64,000 nucleotides of DNA from Bacteroidota bacterium (GTDB lineage: Bacteria; Bacteroidota; Bacteroidia; B-17B0; Aurantibacillaceae): the NCBI GenBank assembly GCA_018267655.1, contig JAFDYB010000002.1:1-64000 (forward strand). Reading direction: 5' to 3'. Of the stretch, positions 18,219 through 28,298 are shown piece by piece. The notes under the pieces are model-generated. The model did no database searches. It saw only the letters and a program-made list of their open reading frames with translations, and was not told the origin of the DNA. Both the position numbers and the translations under genes were made by a program. Position 1 is the stretch's first letter, and every line of letters begins with the position of its first letter.

Positions 18219-18979
18219 TGTTTCATTTACTTTTAAGAATAATACCTCGCCCAATTTTAATAACAATTAGCTTATGGCTACGCCCTTTATTTGCCTTATT
18301 TTATAAAGGAAACAAATATGAAGATCCTATTGATGAAAAAAAATACCGTCAACTTTTACCTTATGGATACAGCGGCCGCGCAAAACGAAAAAATGTATTA
18401 GCCCCCGGAAGTCTTAGTTTAGAGCGACATAGATTATTATGGCTTTACTTAAAACAAAAAACAAATTTTTTTACTGCACCGCACAAAGTGTTACACATTG
18501 CCCCTGAGCAGTGTTTTTATAAGCGATTTAAAGCATTAAAAAATATTGAATACACCACCGGTGATTATAATAGCCCTATTGCAGATATTCATTTCGATTT
18601 ACACAAAGCACCGTTTAATGACAATAGTTTTGATGTAATATTTTGCAACCATGTTTTAGAACATGTTGAAAATGCAGATGTTTGCATGAAAGAATTGCAC
18701 AGAATTATGAAGCCCGGAGGTTGGGGAATATTTCAAGTACCATTAGATACAACAAAACAAAAGACTTTTGAAGACAAAAATATTACCGACCCCTTAGAAA
18801 GAGAAAAACATTATTGGCAAAAAGATCATGTGCGCTTATTTGGCTTAGACTATAAAGATAAATTAGCCGCTGCAGGATTTAAAGTAAAGCCCGATGACTT
18901 TGTAAATACTTTAAGTAACGAGTTAATTGATAAATATAGACTTCCTAAAGGTGAGCTAATTTATTTTTGCGAAAAATAA
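18218..18979 (+). CDS. Class I SAM-dependent methyltransferase
   Basis: 253 residues from the ATG at 18218, which overlaps the peptidase stop (TAATG); an earlier in-frame start would lie inside the peptidase gene. An N-terminal hydrophobic stretch (about 1-30) may associate with the membrane. The Rossmann core begins at VLHIAPEQCF and continues through TGDYNSP and FCNHVLEHVENA, with the post-motif MKPGGWGIFQVP typical of Methyltransf_11 enzymes. The substrate is unknown. Coupling to a peptidase suggests a protein or membrane target, but that is inference. It converges with yicC, only 2 bases apart. Confidence 0.85.
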   Translation: MFHLLLRIIPRPILITISLWLRPLFALFYKGNKYEDPIDEKKYRQLLPYGYSGRAKRKNVLAPGSLSLERHRLLWLYLKQKTNFFTAPHKVLHIAPEQCFYKRFKALKNIEYTTGDYNSPIADIHFDLHKAPFNDNSFDVIFCNHVLEHVENADVCMKELHRIMKPGGWGIFQVPLDTTKQKTFEDKNITDPLEREKHYWQKDHVRLFGLDYKDKLAAAGFKVKPDDFVNTLSNELIDKYRLPKGELIYFCEK

Positions 18980-18981
18980 TT

Positions 18982-19848
18982 TTATAAGATATTATTACAT
19001 TGCTCTTTAATTTTTTCAAGTTCGTCTTTCATAAGCACAACAAGTTTTTGAATTTCGTAATTATTGGCTTTTGATCCAATTGTGTTTATTTCTCTCCCTA
19101 TTTCTTGCGCAATAAAGCTTAATTTTCTTCCGCTATTTTCATCATTCATTGTTTGTGAAAAATAATTTAAATGTGAGTTTAACCTTACTTTTTCTTCTGT
19201 AATATCAAGTTTTTCAATATAATAAATCATCTCTTGCTCAAATCTGTTTTCATCAACATTATGTTTGGTTTCTATCTCTAAAAGTCCATTTTTAATTTTA
19301 GTTCTAATTGCTTCAACTCTTTGCGGATCAATTTCAGTTATTTTAGTTAAAAAATTTAAAATATTTTTTATACGTATTTCAAAATCTTTTTTTAAAATTT
19401 CTCCTTCATCGTTTCTGAAAATATTTATAGCAGTAATTGCTTTTTGTATAAGCTGCATTAAAAAAAAATTTTGCTCTTCGCTTGGCTCTATTTTTTCAGA
19501 CTGAAAAACGTCGGGCATTTTCAAAGCAAGCTCAAGTATATTGTCGGTCTTTTGCTCAAGTGAAGCCCCTAATTTTTTTAATTGAAGCACATAATTTTTT
19601 ATCAATGTTTCATTTAATTCAAGTTGTGCGTTATCAGAATTTTGTTCAATAGTTATTGAAAAGTCTATTTTACCTCTTTCAAGTTGTGAGGACAAAACGT
19701 TTCGTATTTGAAGTTCATAGCTACGAAAGATGGAAGGTAATCGTAAATTAATATCAGCTCCTTTACTATTTAGTGATTTTATTTCAATGGAAATTTTTTG
19801 ATTATTTAGCACCTCACTTGCTTTGCCATATCCGGTCATTGATTTCAT
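18982..19848 (-). CDS. yicC: YicC/YloC-family endoribonuclease
   Basis: 288 residues from the ATG at 19848 (MKSMTGYGKA, the classic family start); the TTG two codons upstream is less likely. The N-terminal domain contains MTGYGKA and EIKSLNSKGADINLRLP; the C-terminal DUF1732 part ends with GREINTIGSKANNYEIQ and MKDELEKIKEQCNNIL. E. coli YicC is reported to be an RNase affecting small RNA stability. The gene stands downstream of a DMT transporter on the same strand with a 28-base gap. Confidence 0.93.
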   Translation of the reverse strand: MKSMTGYGKASEVLNNQKISIEIKSLNSKGADINLRLPSIFRSYELQIRNVLSSQLERGKIDFSITIEQNSDNAQLELNETLIKNYVLQLKKLGASLEQKTDNILELALKMPDVFQSEKIEPSEEQNFFLMQLIQKAITAINIFRNDEGEILKKDFEIRIKNILNFLTKITEIDPQRVEAIRTKIKNGLLEIETKHNVDENRFEQEMIYYIEKLDITEEKVRLNSHLNYFSQTMNDENSGRKLSFIAQEIGREINTIGSKANNYEIQKLVVLMKDELEKIKEQCNNIL

Positions 19849-19876
19849 ATACAATTAATGTTATTGATTATTTAAT

Positions 19877-20779
19877 TTATGATAAATTTGTTCTTTTTTT
19901 AGGTTTAAAGTTAACAAGAATCAATCCCAGTACAATAAAAATACCCGAAATAATTTTAGTAAATGTTAAACTATCTTTACCAAGAATAATGGCAATACTA
20001 GCTGCAAAAAACGGTTGCAAATAAATATACATGCTTACAACTGTTGCGCTCTGCGATTGTAAACCATATAAATTTAAAAGATAAGCAAAAAAAGTTGTGG
20101 CAACAACTACAAATAAAACAGCCATTGTGGCCTCAAAAGTAAAATTTAGCCAGTGTGTTTCAAGTGTTTGGCTAATTGCAATCGGAAAAATAAAGATACT
20201 TCCAAATAAAAATACCCACTTCATAACAGTTATAGTTTTATATTTTATCATTATGGGCTTTATTAAAATAACAAAAACTGCCCACGAAATGGCATTTACT
20301 AATGTCATAATATCTCCTGCTAATGTTGTGCTTCCAACTTCAAAATTTCCTCTATAATGCAAAATAATATACCCACCTATAAATGCAATTACTAAACCCG
20401 AAAAGTTTAAAATATTTAATTTTTCATACGATGTTATTAATGCGATTATAAACACAAAAATAGGATTTATGATCATAATTACTGATGAGTTAATTGGTGT
20501 AGTTTTACTTAAACCCCAAATAAAAAAAATTTGATTTATAACAACGCCAAATAATGAAAGATATATAAGCTTTAGTAAATCTTTTTTTTCTATTTTTTCT
20601 TTTGGAGTAAATAATGAGAGGAGCCAAAATAAAGCACATGCGCCTATAATTCTTAAAAATACAAGGGCAAATGGTGATAAATAATTTGGCATTAAATCTT
20701 TAGCTATGCTATAGTTTAATGCATATATAATTTGAGCAACAAATAATGCAGTGTGTCCTTTTATGTTTTTTGAAATCAT
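19877..20779 (-). CDS. DMT-superfamily transporter (EamA type)
   Basis: 300 residues with about ten hydrophobic segments arranged as two EamA repeats of five helices. Typical landmarks are SPFALVFLRIIGACALFWLL, FFIWGLSKTTPINSSVIMII and, in the second half, VNAISWAVFVILIKPIM. Members export amino acids, nucleotides or other metabolites. Substrate cannot be told. It lies 11 bases from the lipoprotein gene encoded just upstream on the same strand. Confidence 0.9.
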   Translation of the reverse strand: MISKNIKGHTALFVAQIIYALNYSIAKDLMPNYLSPFALVFLRIIGACALFWLLSLFTPKEKIEKKDLLKLIYLSLFGVVINQIFFIWGLSKTTPINSSVIMIINPIFVFIIALITSYEKLNILNFSGLVIAFIGGYIILHYRGNFEVGSTTLAGDIMTLVNAISWAVFVILIKPIMIKYKTITVMKWVFLFGSIFIFPIAISQTLETHWLNFTFEATMAVLFVVVATTFFAYLLNLYGLQSQSATVVSMYIYLQPFFAASIAIILGKDSLTFTKIISGIFIVLGLILVNFKPKKRTNLS

Positions 20780-20790
20780 TAATTTTATTT

Positions 20791-21723
20791 TTAAATCGAA
20801 AGCTTTAACATAAAACTTTGTAAGTTTTGGTTTATAGTTCGCACATGAACTTTTAATTGATTTAGCATTGTTGTTCGTGAGTATAACTCTTGTGTTTTAT
20901 AGCGCCCACCTGAACCAAAAAGTAAATTTATCTGCCGTTGATTAGCTTGATCAAATAAATTTTCGTCAACCCACAATTCTTTTAAAATTTGAATGGTTGA
21001 TTTTTCTGTTCCGCTAAATTCTTTATTGTTTAATAAATACCAAACAAATGGTGGAAAATAATTTTGATTTTTATGAGAGTACCATATTGAAGAAAGTAAA
21101 TTACGCTCATGCAAAAAAACAGCTTTTTCATGCGATGATATAACAGCTAATCCTCCAAATATAGCGCTAACAATGCTTCCGCTAATACCTATTGAAAGTT
21201 GTGAAGCGTAATTTTGAAATATAGATGTTCCTACGCCTGTTGCTGCGCCTATAACAACCGATGCAATTGTTAATTGTTGTACGCGAGTATCGTTTATCTG
21301 ATCGAGGTAGTTTGCAACTTGTTTTGAGCGCTCCGATTCGCAGTCCAACTCCGATGATAAACCTGCTAATTCAATAGAGGCTAGCAAAAGCCTATTAAAA
21401 ACTTGTTGTTTTTTAAGCATGTAATATAAACTGTCTTCATCGTCAAATGGCTTATTGCGCATGGTAACAAGTTCAATTAGTAAAGGTAAAGAACCACTTG
21501 CATTTGAAAGTAATATGTCTTGATAAGAAAAATTTTCTAATAACTTAGGGTGGTTTTTTATTTGTATATCAATGTTCTCTTGTGGAATATAGATTGAATC
21601 ATAATGAAATTTTGTTGAGGATATACAATAGCTTTTTTGAGAAACTTTTAAATTTTGTTTCAGCGAAACGCACGAAGCAAAAAATAATACAAAAAACAAC
21701 AAAATAAAATTTTTCAATTTCAT
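20791..21723 (-). CDS. Lipoprotein of unknown function
   Basis: 310 residues. The signal MKLKNFILLFFVLFFASC ends in a clear lipobox (cysteine 18), so it is exported and lipid-anchored. A glycine/alanine-rich hydrophobic stretch (IGAATGVGTSIF through AIFGGLAVIS) in the middle could be a membrane helix pair or a buried core. The rest is mixed alpha/beta with no catalytic motif that I recognise. It may be co-transcribed with the downstream DMT transporter. The 360 bases upstream are non-coding. Confidence 0.75.
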   Translation of the reverse strand: MKLKNFILLFFVLFFASCVSLKQNLKVSQKSYCISSTKFHYDSIYIPQENIDIQIKNHPKLLENFSYQDILLSNASGSLPLLIELVTMRNKPFDDEDSLYYMLKKQQVFNRLLLASIELAGLSSELDCESERSKQVANYLDQINDTRVQQLTIASVVIGAATGVGTSIFQNYASQLSIGISGSIVSAIFGGLAVISSHEKAVFLHERNLLSSIWYSHKNQNYFPPFVWYLLNNKEFSGTEKSTIQILKELWVDENLFDQANQRQINLLFGSGGRYKTQELYSRTTMLNQLKVHVRTINQNLQSFMLKLSI

Positions 21724-22083
21724 GGAAAAAATAAAGCTAAAGGTGCAAATAAATTAATTATAAAGTTTAAGTAGTAATTTTAAAAAGCTAACAATTCATT
21801 TTTATAATATTTTTTGGCTAGCTCTAGAGTCTGGAAATAAAAAAGCATCGAGTTAAAAAATATTAGTTTTATAAATCCCTATTGAAACAGGAAATAAGTT
21901 ATTGAGGAATAGAGTGTTGCACTTATTCCCATTTCAATAGAAGCCGGGCTGTATTTAGATAGCCTATTTAGCCTCCAAATTTATACGTGCTAAAAAATGA
22001 TGATTGCTTTAGGTTTATAATTTTAATGAGAGCAATGATTTAATGCCTCATGTATACTTTTGTTAATACAAGTGTAATACCTA
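21724..22083. other. Non-coding 360-base region with a long imperfect hairpin
   Basis: This region lies between icmF (its 3' end at 22084) and the start of the orphan lipoprotein gene. No reading frame of substance is present. The one clear structure is the imperfect inverted repeat at 21879-21940. No terminator T-run is attached to it and no promoter box of the TAnnTTTG form stands out. Confidence 0.6.
21879..21940. repeat. Imperfect inverted repeat, about 20-base arms
   Basis: The left arm (21879-21899, CTATTGAAACAGG then AAATAAGT) pairs with the right arm (21921-21940, ACTTATTCCC then ATTTCAATAG) with two mismatches and one bulge, leaving a 21-base loop. The pairing is far longer than the terminators in this window and lacks a U-tract. 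It could be a small structured RNA, a miniature mobile element remnant or a protein-binding site. Confidence 0.6.
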
Positions 22084-25000
22084 TTACATATTCCTTCTAT
22101 ACTGCCCACCTACTTCAAATAACGCATTGGTAATTTGCCCTAAACTGCAATATTTTACAGCTTCCATCAAGCCTTCAAACATGTTTTTGTTTTGTATGGC
22201 TTTGTGCTGCAAATCTTTTAAACTTTCGGCACTCTTATCTTTATATGTACCCCATAAATTATTACGTGTTGCTATTTGCGCCTCTTTTTCTTCGGTAGTA
22301 CTGCGTATTACTTCGCGCGGCAATACTGTTGGGCTGCCCTTACTCGATAAAAATGTGTTTACGCCAATAATTGGGTATTCGCCATTATGTTTTAATGTTT
22401 CATAATACAAACTTTCTTCTTGTATTTTACTGCGTTGATACATGGTTTCCATCGCACCCAACACGCCGCCACGTTCGGTTATTTTATCAAACTCGCTTAA
22501 TACAGCTTCTTCTACTAAATCAGTAAGTTCTTCGATAATAAATGAACCTTGCAATGGATTTTCATTTTTAGCTAAACCTAATTCACGATTAATTATTAAT
22601 TGAATTGCCATGGCTCTGCGCACACTTTCTTCAGTAGGCGTAGTAATGGCTTCATCGTATGCGTTGGTGTGTAACGAGTTGCAATTATCGTAAATTGCAT
22701 ATAGCGCTTGTAGTGTAGTGCGTATATCATTAAAATCAATTTCCTGGGCATGTAAGCTTCTGCCACTAGTTTGTATATGATACTTTAACATTTGGCTGCG
22801 CTCATTAGCCCCATATTTATTTTTCATTGCCTTTGCCCATATACGACGGGCAACGCGTCCAATAACACTATACTCCGGGTCAATACCATTACTAAAAAAG
22901 AATGATAAGTTAGGTGCAAAATCGTTAATGTTCATTCCTCTGCTTAAATAATACTCCACAAAAGTAAAGCCGTTGCTTAATGTAAATGCAAGCTGAGATA
23001 TAGGATTAGCACCAGCTTCGGCGATGTGGTAACCACTAATACTTACCGAGTAAAAATTACGAACATTATGATTTATAAAATATTGTTGTACATCGCCCAT
23101 TACACGTAAACTAAATTCAGTGCTAAAAATGCAAGTATTTTGCGCTTGGTCTTCTTTTAAAATATCCGCTTGAACAGTACCTCTAACTTGTGCTAAGGTT
23201 TCTTTTTTAATTTTTTCATATACATCGGCAGGTAAAACCATATCTCCGGTAACGCCTAATAACATTAAGCCTAAACCGTTATTTCCTTCGGGTAGTTCAG
23301 AGGCGTTGTAAACAGGACGTTTTGTGCCTTTTGCTTTATAAATGGCTTCAATTTTTGCATTAACTTCTTTTTCTAATCCGTTGTGTTTAATGTAAATTTC
23401 GCATTGTTGATCAATAGCAGCATTCATAAAAAATGCGGCAATTGTTGCTGCAGGTCCATTAATGGTCATTGATACAGATGTTTTTGAATCGGATAGATTA
23501 AAACCGCTATATAATTTTTTTGCATCGTCTAAACAGCATACGCTTACGCCTGAATTACCAATTTTTCCATAAATATCGGGGCGATGATCGGGGTCGTTAC
23601 CATACAGGGTAACGCTGTCGAACGCAGTACTGAGGCGGTGTGCAGGCATACCTAAACTAACGTAATGAAAGCGCTTATTAGTTCTTTCGGGGCCACCCTC
23701 GCCGGCAAACATACGTGTAGGATCTTCACCTTCGCGTTTAAATGGATAAATGCCTGCAGTGTAAGGAAATTCGCCCGGGAAATTTTCGCGCAAAATCCAT
23801 TTTAAAATATCGCCCCAACCGCTATATGCAGGTACGGCAACTTTTGGAATTTGAGAATGTGAAAGGCTTTCGTAATGCGTTTTAATTTTAATTTCTTTAT
23901 CACGAACTTTAAAAATATAAAATTCGTTTTGGTAATTTTTCTTTTTAGTATCAAACTCGTTTAGAGCTTTTAAATTTTTAGGGTCTAAATCCAAATAAAT
24001 CTTCTGCGCCTCTTCCTGCAAGGATTTTAGTACTCTATCCTTATCTTCAATTTTTGATTTTTTCACCAATTCAATGGTATTGTTGATGCTTTGTATTTGA
24101 AGCGCAATTTCACTTTGGGTATTTGCCCATTTATCGTAATTGCGAGAAGTTTCTGAAATTTCGCTTAAATAGCGGGTGCGAGCGGGAGGAATAATATAAA
24201 TTTTTTCGCTCATCTCATTGGTAATTACAAATTTTGAGTGAAGTTGAACACCTGTTTTTTCAACTAACTTGTCCATTACGGCTTTGTACAAACTGTTCAT
24301 TCCGGGGTCGTTAAACTGCGAGGCAATTGTGCCATAAACCGGAATTTTTTCATCGAGCGCATCAAATAAATTATGATTGCGACGGTATTGTTTTTTCACA
24401 TCTCGCAAAGCATCTAAAGCACCTCGCTTATCAAATTTATTAATGGCAACAATATCGGCAAACTCCAGCATATCAATCTTTTCGAGCTGCGTTGCCGCTC
24501 CAAATTCAGGCGTCATAACATACAAGCTCATGCTACTGTGTTCAATTATTTCGGTATCGCTTTGTCCAATGCCTGCGGTTTCTAAAATTACCAAATCAAA
24601 TTCGGCTGCTTTTAAAATATCAACTGCATCTTTCACATATTTACTCAAGGCCAAATTACTTTGGCGAGTAGCTAAAGAGCGCATGTACACACGATCATTT
24701 TTAATTGAATTCATACGAATACGATCGCCTAACAATGCACCGCCCGTTTTGCGTTTACTTGGATCAACAGAAATAATACCAACTTTTTTTTCAGGGAAAT
24801 CAATTAAAAATCTTCGTACCAATTCGTCCACCAATGATGATTTTCCTGCACCTCCTGTACCTGTAATACCCAATACCGGTGTTTTTGACGCAAGCGCTTG
24901 ATTTCGTATTTCGTTTAAAATAATTGTATTTTCTTTGTTAAAATTTTCGGCAGCTGAAATTAATTTTGCAATTGATTTATAATTTTTCTCTTTTAAATGT

Positions 25001-25464
25001 TTGACTTCACCATTTAAATTTGCACCGGTAGCATAATCGCTATTTTTTAAAACATCGTTTATCATACCTTGTAAACCCATTGAACGGCCGTCATCCGGGT
25101 GATAAATGCGGCTAATACCATAGTTATGCAAGTCTTCAATTTCGGAAGGTAAAATTGTTCCGCCGCCACCGCCAAAAATTTTGATATGTTCACAGCCGCG
25201 TTCTTTCAGCAAATCGTACATATATTTAAAATATTCGTTGTGCCCACCTTGGTAGCTGGTAATGGCAATGGCATTAGCATCTTCTTGAATGGCACAATCA
25301 ACAATTTCTTTTACACTTCGGTCGTGCCCAAGGTGAATAATTTCGGCACCCGAACTTTGTAAGACACGGCGCATAATATTGATGGCGGCATCGTGCCCGT
25401 CAAATAAAGCAGCAGCGGTTACAATTCGGATTTTATGTTTTGTGTTATAAATTTTATTTTCCAT
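22084..25464 (-). CDS. icmF: Fused isobutyryl-CoA mutase IcmF (B12-dependent acyl-CoA mutase with G-protein chaperone)
   Basis: 1126 residues from the ATG at 25464 ([15 protein letters not shown]); upstream in-frame codons are unlike the family. Domains in order: an N-terminal cobalamin-binding domain with the base-off ligand motif D22-G-H24 in [10 protein letters not shown]; a MeaB-like GTPase domain with P-loop [10 protein letters not shown] (about 202-210) and NKFDKRG (about 341-347); and the large TIM-barrel mutase domain ending near the C-terminus ([17 protein letters not shown]). This order (B12, GTPase, mutase) defines IcmF rather than methylmalonyl-CoA mutase. It interconverts isobutyryl-CoA and butyryl-CoA, and the GTPase part loads and repairs the cofactor. 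No riboswitch-like leader is evident; divergent from the gene at 25564. Confidence 0.95.
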   Translation of the reverse strand: MENKIYNTKHKIRIVTAAALFDGHDAAINIMRRVLQSSGAEIIHLGHDRSVKEIVDCAIQEDANAIAITSYQGGHNEYFKYMYDLLKERGCEHIKIFGGGGGTILPSEIEDLHNYGISRIYHPDDGRSMGLQGMINDVLKNSDYATGANLNGEVKHLKEKNYKSIAKLISAAENFNKENTIILNEIRNQALASKTPVLGITGTGGAGKSSLVDELVRRFLIDFPEKKVGIISVDPSKRKTGGALLGDRIRMNSIKNDRVYMRSLATRQSNLALSKYVKDAVDILKAAEFDLVILETAGIGQSDTEIIEHSSMSLYVMTPEFGAATQLEKIDMLEFADIVAINKFDKRGALDALRDVKKQYRRNHNLFDALDEKIPVYGTIASQFNDPGMNSLYKAVMDKLVEKTGVQLHSKFVITNEMSEKIYIIPPARTRYLSEISETSRNYDKWANTQSEIALQIQSINNTIELVKKSKIEDKDRVLKSLQEEAQKIYLDLDPKNLKALNEFDTKKKNYQNEFYIFKVRDKEIKIKTHYESLSHSQIPKVAVPAYSGWGDILKWILRENFPGEFPYTAGIYPFKREGEDPTRMFAGEGGPERTNKRFHYVSLGMPAHRLSTAFDSVTLYGNDPDHRPDIYGKIGNSGVSVCCLDDAKKLYSGFNLSDSKTSVSMTINGPAATIAAFFMNAAIDQQCEIYIKHNGLEKEVNAKIEAIYKAKGTKRPVYNASELPEGNNGLGLMLLGVTGDMVLPADVYEKIKKETLAQVRGTVQADILKEDQAQNTCIFSTEFSLRVMGDVQQYFINHNVRNFYSVSISGYHIAEAGANPISQLAFTLSNGFTFVEYYLSRGMNINDFAPNLSFFFSNGIDPEYSVIGRVARRIWAKAMKNKYGANERSQMLKYHIQTSGRSLHAQEIDFNDIRTTLQALYAIYDNCNSLHTNAYDEAITTPTEESVRRAMAIQLIINRELGLAKNENPLQGSFIIEELTDLVEEAVLSEFDKITERGGVLGAMETMYQRSKIQEESLYYETLKHNGEYPIIGVNTFLSSKGSPTVLPREVIRSTTEEKEAQIATRNNLWGTYKDKSAESLKDLQHKAIQNKNMFEGLMEAVKYCSLGQITNALFEVGGQYRRNM

Positions 25465-25563
25465 ATCAAAAATTTTAACCCTTAAAGGTAATGGTTTTTT
25501 AGTGAGGATAAAAGCATTTGCAACATATAAAAGTATTAATTTTACTTTTTTCATATTTGCTAA

Positions 25564-27117
25564 ATGCGCGCAGTATTGTTTTGTTTTTTTGCAGCAATTA
25601 TTTTAAATTGTTTTTCACAAATTAAAAGTATTCAAATTGCTAGCTTTTCCTTTAAAAATCAAGCTATTGAGGTTGCTATAAATCCTAAAAACTCTAATAA
25701 AATAATACTTGCCACAGCTACCGGTGAAGCTTATTATAGTTTTAACGGCGGTCTTAATTGGAAAACCGCTAATATAACTTCGTTAAAAAAAAGAAACCTT
25801 GGCCATTCTTTACTTTTTTGGGATGCACTTGAAAACGCTTATTTTATTCCGGCAAATGATTATATACCTACAACACAAAGGAACAATAGTAATATATTAC
25901 TTTATAAAAGTAGTAATTATGGAGCGTTATACGACAGTAGTTTTACACTTTTTGAATGCAATAAAAATGTACCGCATAACTTTTTAGTAAGTGTTAACGA
26001 AAAAACAAACACGTTCTATTTTTGCAATGCTGAATATTATACAAGTACTGATAGCAAGGATTCGTTAACTATTTCATATTCACAAAGTAATTATCTAAAA
26101 CACTATCCATTAAAAAAAAATAGCTTTACTTTAAAAGGTGCTACAGATAAAATAAGCACACATAGTACAGCCGATTTTTGTATTGGCCTTGACAGTGATA
26201 TTTATTTTATATGGAAAACATCAACTGATTTAATGCTTACTAAATCAACTCATGACGGAAAATATTTTTTACAACAAAAAAGTATTGCGCCAATTAAAAG
26301 CAGCACAAACAAAAAACAAAATAGTCATTTTGAATGTGCCGGTAAGCCCTACATCGCTTGCGATTTAAGTAATAGCCCATATAAAGGAAGAGTATATGTT
26401 TGTTGGTGTGACGAGAAAAATGGCAAAGACAACAAAGATGTTTTTTTAGCATACAGTGATGATAAAGGTGAAACATTTTCAGACCCTATCTTAGTTACGT
26501 ATTTTCCTAATCATAAAAATCAATTTATGCCATTTATGACTATTAATCAGAGTAATGGCGATATTTACATAATGTACTATGGTGAGCAAAATTATATAGA
26601 TGGCAAACAAACAGATGTGTTTATTGCAAAAAGCACTGATGGAGGAATGATGTTTAATACAATTAAACTTAATGAAAAAAGCTGTGTGCTTGATTCAAAC
26701 AAATGCAATAATAAAAATTTTAGCGTAAGTGCTGTTAAGCAAAATATATTACCTGCATGGCTACAGGCTGGCAAAAACAATACGCAAGCTATACTAGCTG
26801 CACCTATTAACGATTCTATTTTTAATATAGCTTTGATTAAATCATCTATAAAAGAAATAAAGTTAACAACTAAGTTAATGTACTCAGATAAAATAAGCGT
26901 TAAGTTATTGTCAACAATAAAAACAAAATTATCGCTTGCAATATACGACCCATTAAAGCCCGCGTCAGAAAAAATAATTATTAAAAATAAAAGTATTAAA
27001 AAGGGAGAAAATAATTTTGTAATTAAAACGGCGAATTTTGATATTAAACCCGGCACTTATGTATTGTATTTATATTACAACAATAAAAGTTACTTTGAAT
27101 GGATTTATAAAGAGTGA
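25564..27117 (+). CDS. Secreted protein with Asp-box (BNR/sialidase-like) repeats
   Basis: 517 residues. A signal peptide ([19 protein letters not shown]) is followed by a probable beta-propeller with Asp-box repeats of the form S-x-D-x-G-x-x-[FW]: [10 protein letters not shown] near 57, [10 protein letters not shown] near 297 and [10 protein letters not shown] near 356. Such propellers occur in sialidases and in many non-enzymatic exported proteins. The FRIP motif and acid residues needed for sialidase activity are not recognisable, so no enzyme activity is claimed. There is no T9SS sorting domain; the end is a short beta-rich domain ([12 protein letters not shown]). It converges with the small EamA gene. 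Confidence 0.75.
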   Translation: MRAVLFCFFAAIILNCFSQIKSIQIASFSFKNQAIEVAINPKNSNKIILATATGEAYYSFNGGLNWKTANITSLKKRNLGHSLLFWDALENAYFIPANDYIPTTQRNNSNILLYKSSNYGALYDSSFTLFECNKNVPHNFLVSVNEKTNTFYFCNAEYYTSTDSKDSLTISYSQSNYLKHYPLKKNSFTLKGATDKISTHSTADFCIGLDSDIYFIWKTSTDLMLTKSTHDGKYFLQQKSIAPIKSSTNKKQNSHFECAGKPYIACDLSNSPYKGRVYVCWCDEKNGKDNKDVFLAYSDDKGETFSDPILVTYFPNHKNQFMPFMTINQSNGDIYIMYYGEQNYIDGKQTDVFIAKSTDGGMMFNTIKLNEKSCVLDSNKCNNKNFSVSAVKQNILPAWLQAGKNNTQAILAAPINDSIFNIALIKSSIKEIKLTTKLMYSDKISVKLLSTIKTKLSLAIYDPLKPASEKIIIKNKSIKKGENNFVIKTANFDIKPGTYVLYLYYNNKSYFEWIYKE

Positions 27118-27132
27118 TTGTATTATGTCAAA

Positions 27133-27552
27133 TTAAAAAATTAAAATAATTAGCCCTGATACTATCATTAATCCACCAAGTGCTACTTTCCATGTAAAAG
27201 GTTCGTTTAAAAAAAGAAACGAAAGCAATAAAGTTATAATAATACTTGCCTTATCAATCAAAGCCACCTCCGAAACATTTCCTATCTTAATTGCTTTGTA
27301 ATAAAAAATCCATGATAGGGTGGTTGTAAGCCCTGATAGGCAAAGAAGTACAATATCTTTTGTTGTTAAATTTGAAAAGTCTTTAACATGCTTAAAAACA
27401 AAAATATTTAACCAGATTAATATAAAGACAAAACTTGTCCGTACAGCAAGTCCGGTATCGCCACTTACATTTTTTAATCCTGCCTTTGCAATAACAGATG
27501 TTAAACCTGCAAATAACATTGACAACACGGCAAAAAATTGATATTGTTTCAT
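27133..27552 (-). CDS. Half-size EamA-domain transporter
   Basis: 139 residues, about five hydrophobic segments, equal to a single EamA repeat. Family landmarks are FAVLSMLFAGLTSVIAKAG at the start, GLTTTLSWIFYYKAIKIG in the middle and FLFLNEPFTWKVALGGLMI near the end. Single-repeat members act as dimers in the way of small multidrug-resistance proteins. It begins 18 bases after trmD on the same strand, so it is the last gene of that block. The length is normal for this subgroup, so I do not regard it as truncated. Confidence 0.88.
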   Translation of the reverse strand: MKQYQFFAVLSMLFAGLTSVIAKAGLKNVSGDTGLAVRTSFVFILIWLNIFVFKHVKDFSNLTTKDIVLLCLSGLTTTLSWIFYYKAIKIGNVSEVALIDKASIIITLLLSFLFLNEPFTWKVALGGLMIVSGLIILIF

Positions 27553-27570
27553 TTATTTAATATTAGGTAC

Positions 27571-28260
27571 TTACTCTTTATCTGAATTAAACAATCCGGG
27601 GCGGCGTTCTTTGGTTCTTAAAATGCTTTCTGTGTGGCGCCACTTTTCAATATTTTCGGTGTGTCCGCTCAATAATATTTCAGGCACTTTCCAGGTATTG
27701 TATTCAGCCGGGCGTGTATATACAGGGGGCGCTAATAAATTGTCTTGAAAAGAGTCGCTAAGCGCTGATGTTTCATCGTTCATAACACCCGGTATTAACC
27801 GAATAATTGAATCGGATAAAACACAGGCTGCTAGCTCGCCTCCACTTAATACATAGTCGCCTATGCTAATTTCTTTAGTAATTAAATGTTGGCGAACCCT
27901 TTCATCAACTCCTTTATAATGCCCGCAAAGTATTATAATGTTTTTCATGAGCGAAAAGCGATTGCAATTATTTTGATTAAGCAACTCGCCATCAGGACTC
28001 ATATAAATTATTTCATCGTATGTACGCTTTAATTTTAATTCGCTTATACATTTATCAATTGGCTCTATCATTAGCACCATGCCTGCACCACCGCCAAATG
28101 CATAATCATCAATTTGTTTTTGTTTATTGTTAATTGAATAATCGCGTAGGTTAATTAAATTTATCTCAACCAAATTATTGGCAATTGCTCTTTTTAAAAT
28201 AGAGTGATTAAATGCACTTTCCATAAGTGCAGGAACAGCACTAATAATGTCAATTCTCAT
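27571..28260 (-). CDS. trmD: tRNA (guanine37-N1)-methyltransferase TrmD
   Basis: 229 residues, normal length. SPOUT-fold landmarks are all present: [20 protein letters not shown] at the start, [14 protein letters not shown], the SAM knot [13 protein letters not shown] and [13 protein letters not shown], and the tRNA-binding tail with [10 protein letters not shown] and [14 protein letters not shown]. It methylates G37 next to the anticodon and prevents frameshifting; it is essential in most bacteria. In many bacteria it lies with rpsP, rimM and rplS; none of these is adjacent here. Confidence 0.96.
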   Translation of the reverse strand: MRIDIISAVPALMESAFNHSILKRAIANNLVEINLINLRDYSINNKQKQIDDYAFGGGAGMVLMIEPIDKCISELKLKRTYDEIIYMSPDGELLNQNNCNRFSLMKNIIILCGHYKGVDERVRQHLITKEISIGDYVLSGGELAACVLSDSIIRLIPGVMNDETSALSDSFQDNLLAPPVYTRPAEYNTWKVPEILLSGHTENIEKWRHTESILRTKERRPGLFNSDKE

Positions 28261-28298
28261 TTGTAAAAAATTTTACAGCAAGGTACAAACAATAAGCT

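Noticed and set aside
24377-24901. A 174-residue plus-strand frame inside icmF
   Set aside because: It is antisense to the well-supported GTPase domain and shows serine-rich shadow composition.
25465-25554. An upstream in-frame extension of IcmF by 30 residues
   Set aside because: The extra residues are hydrophobic and unlike the family, and the start at 25464 gives the usual N-terminus.
27133-27552. Half-size EamA transporter as a truncated gene
   Set aside because: Single-EamA proteins of about 140 residues are a normal subgroup, and the protein starts and ends cleanly.
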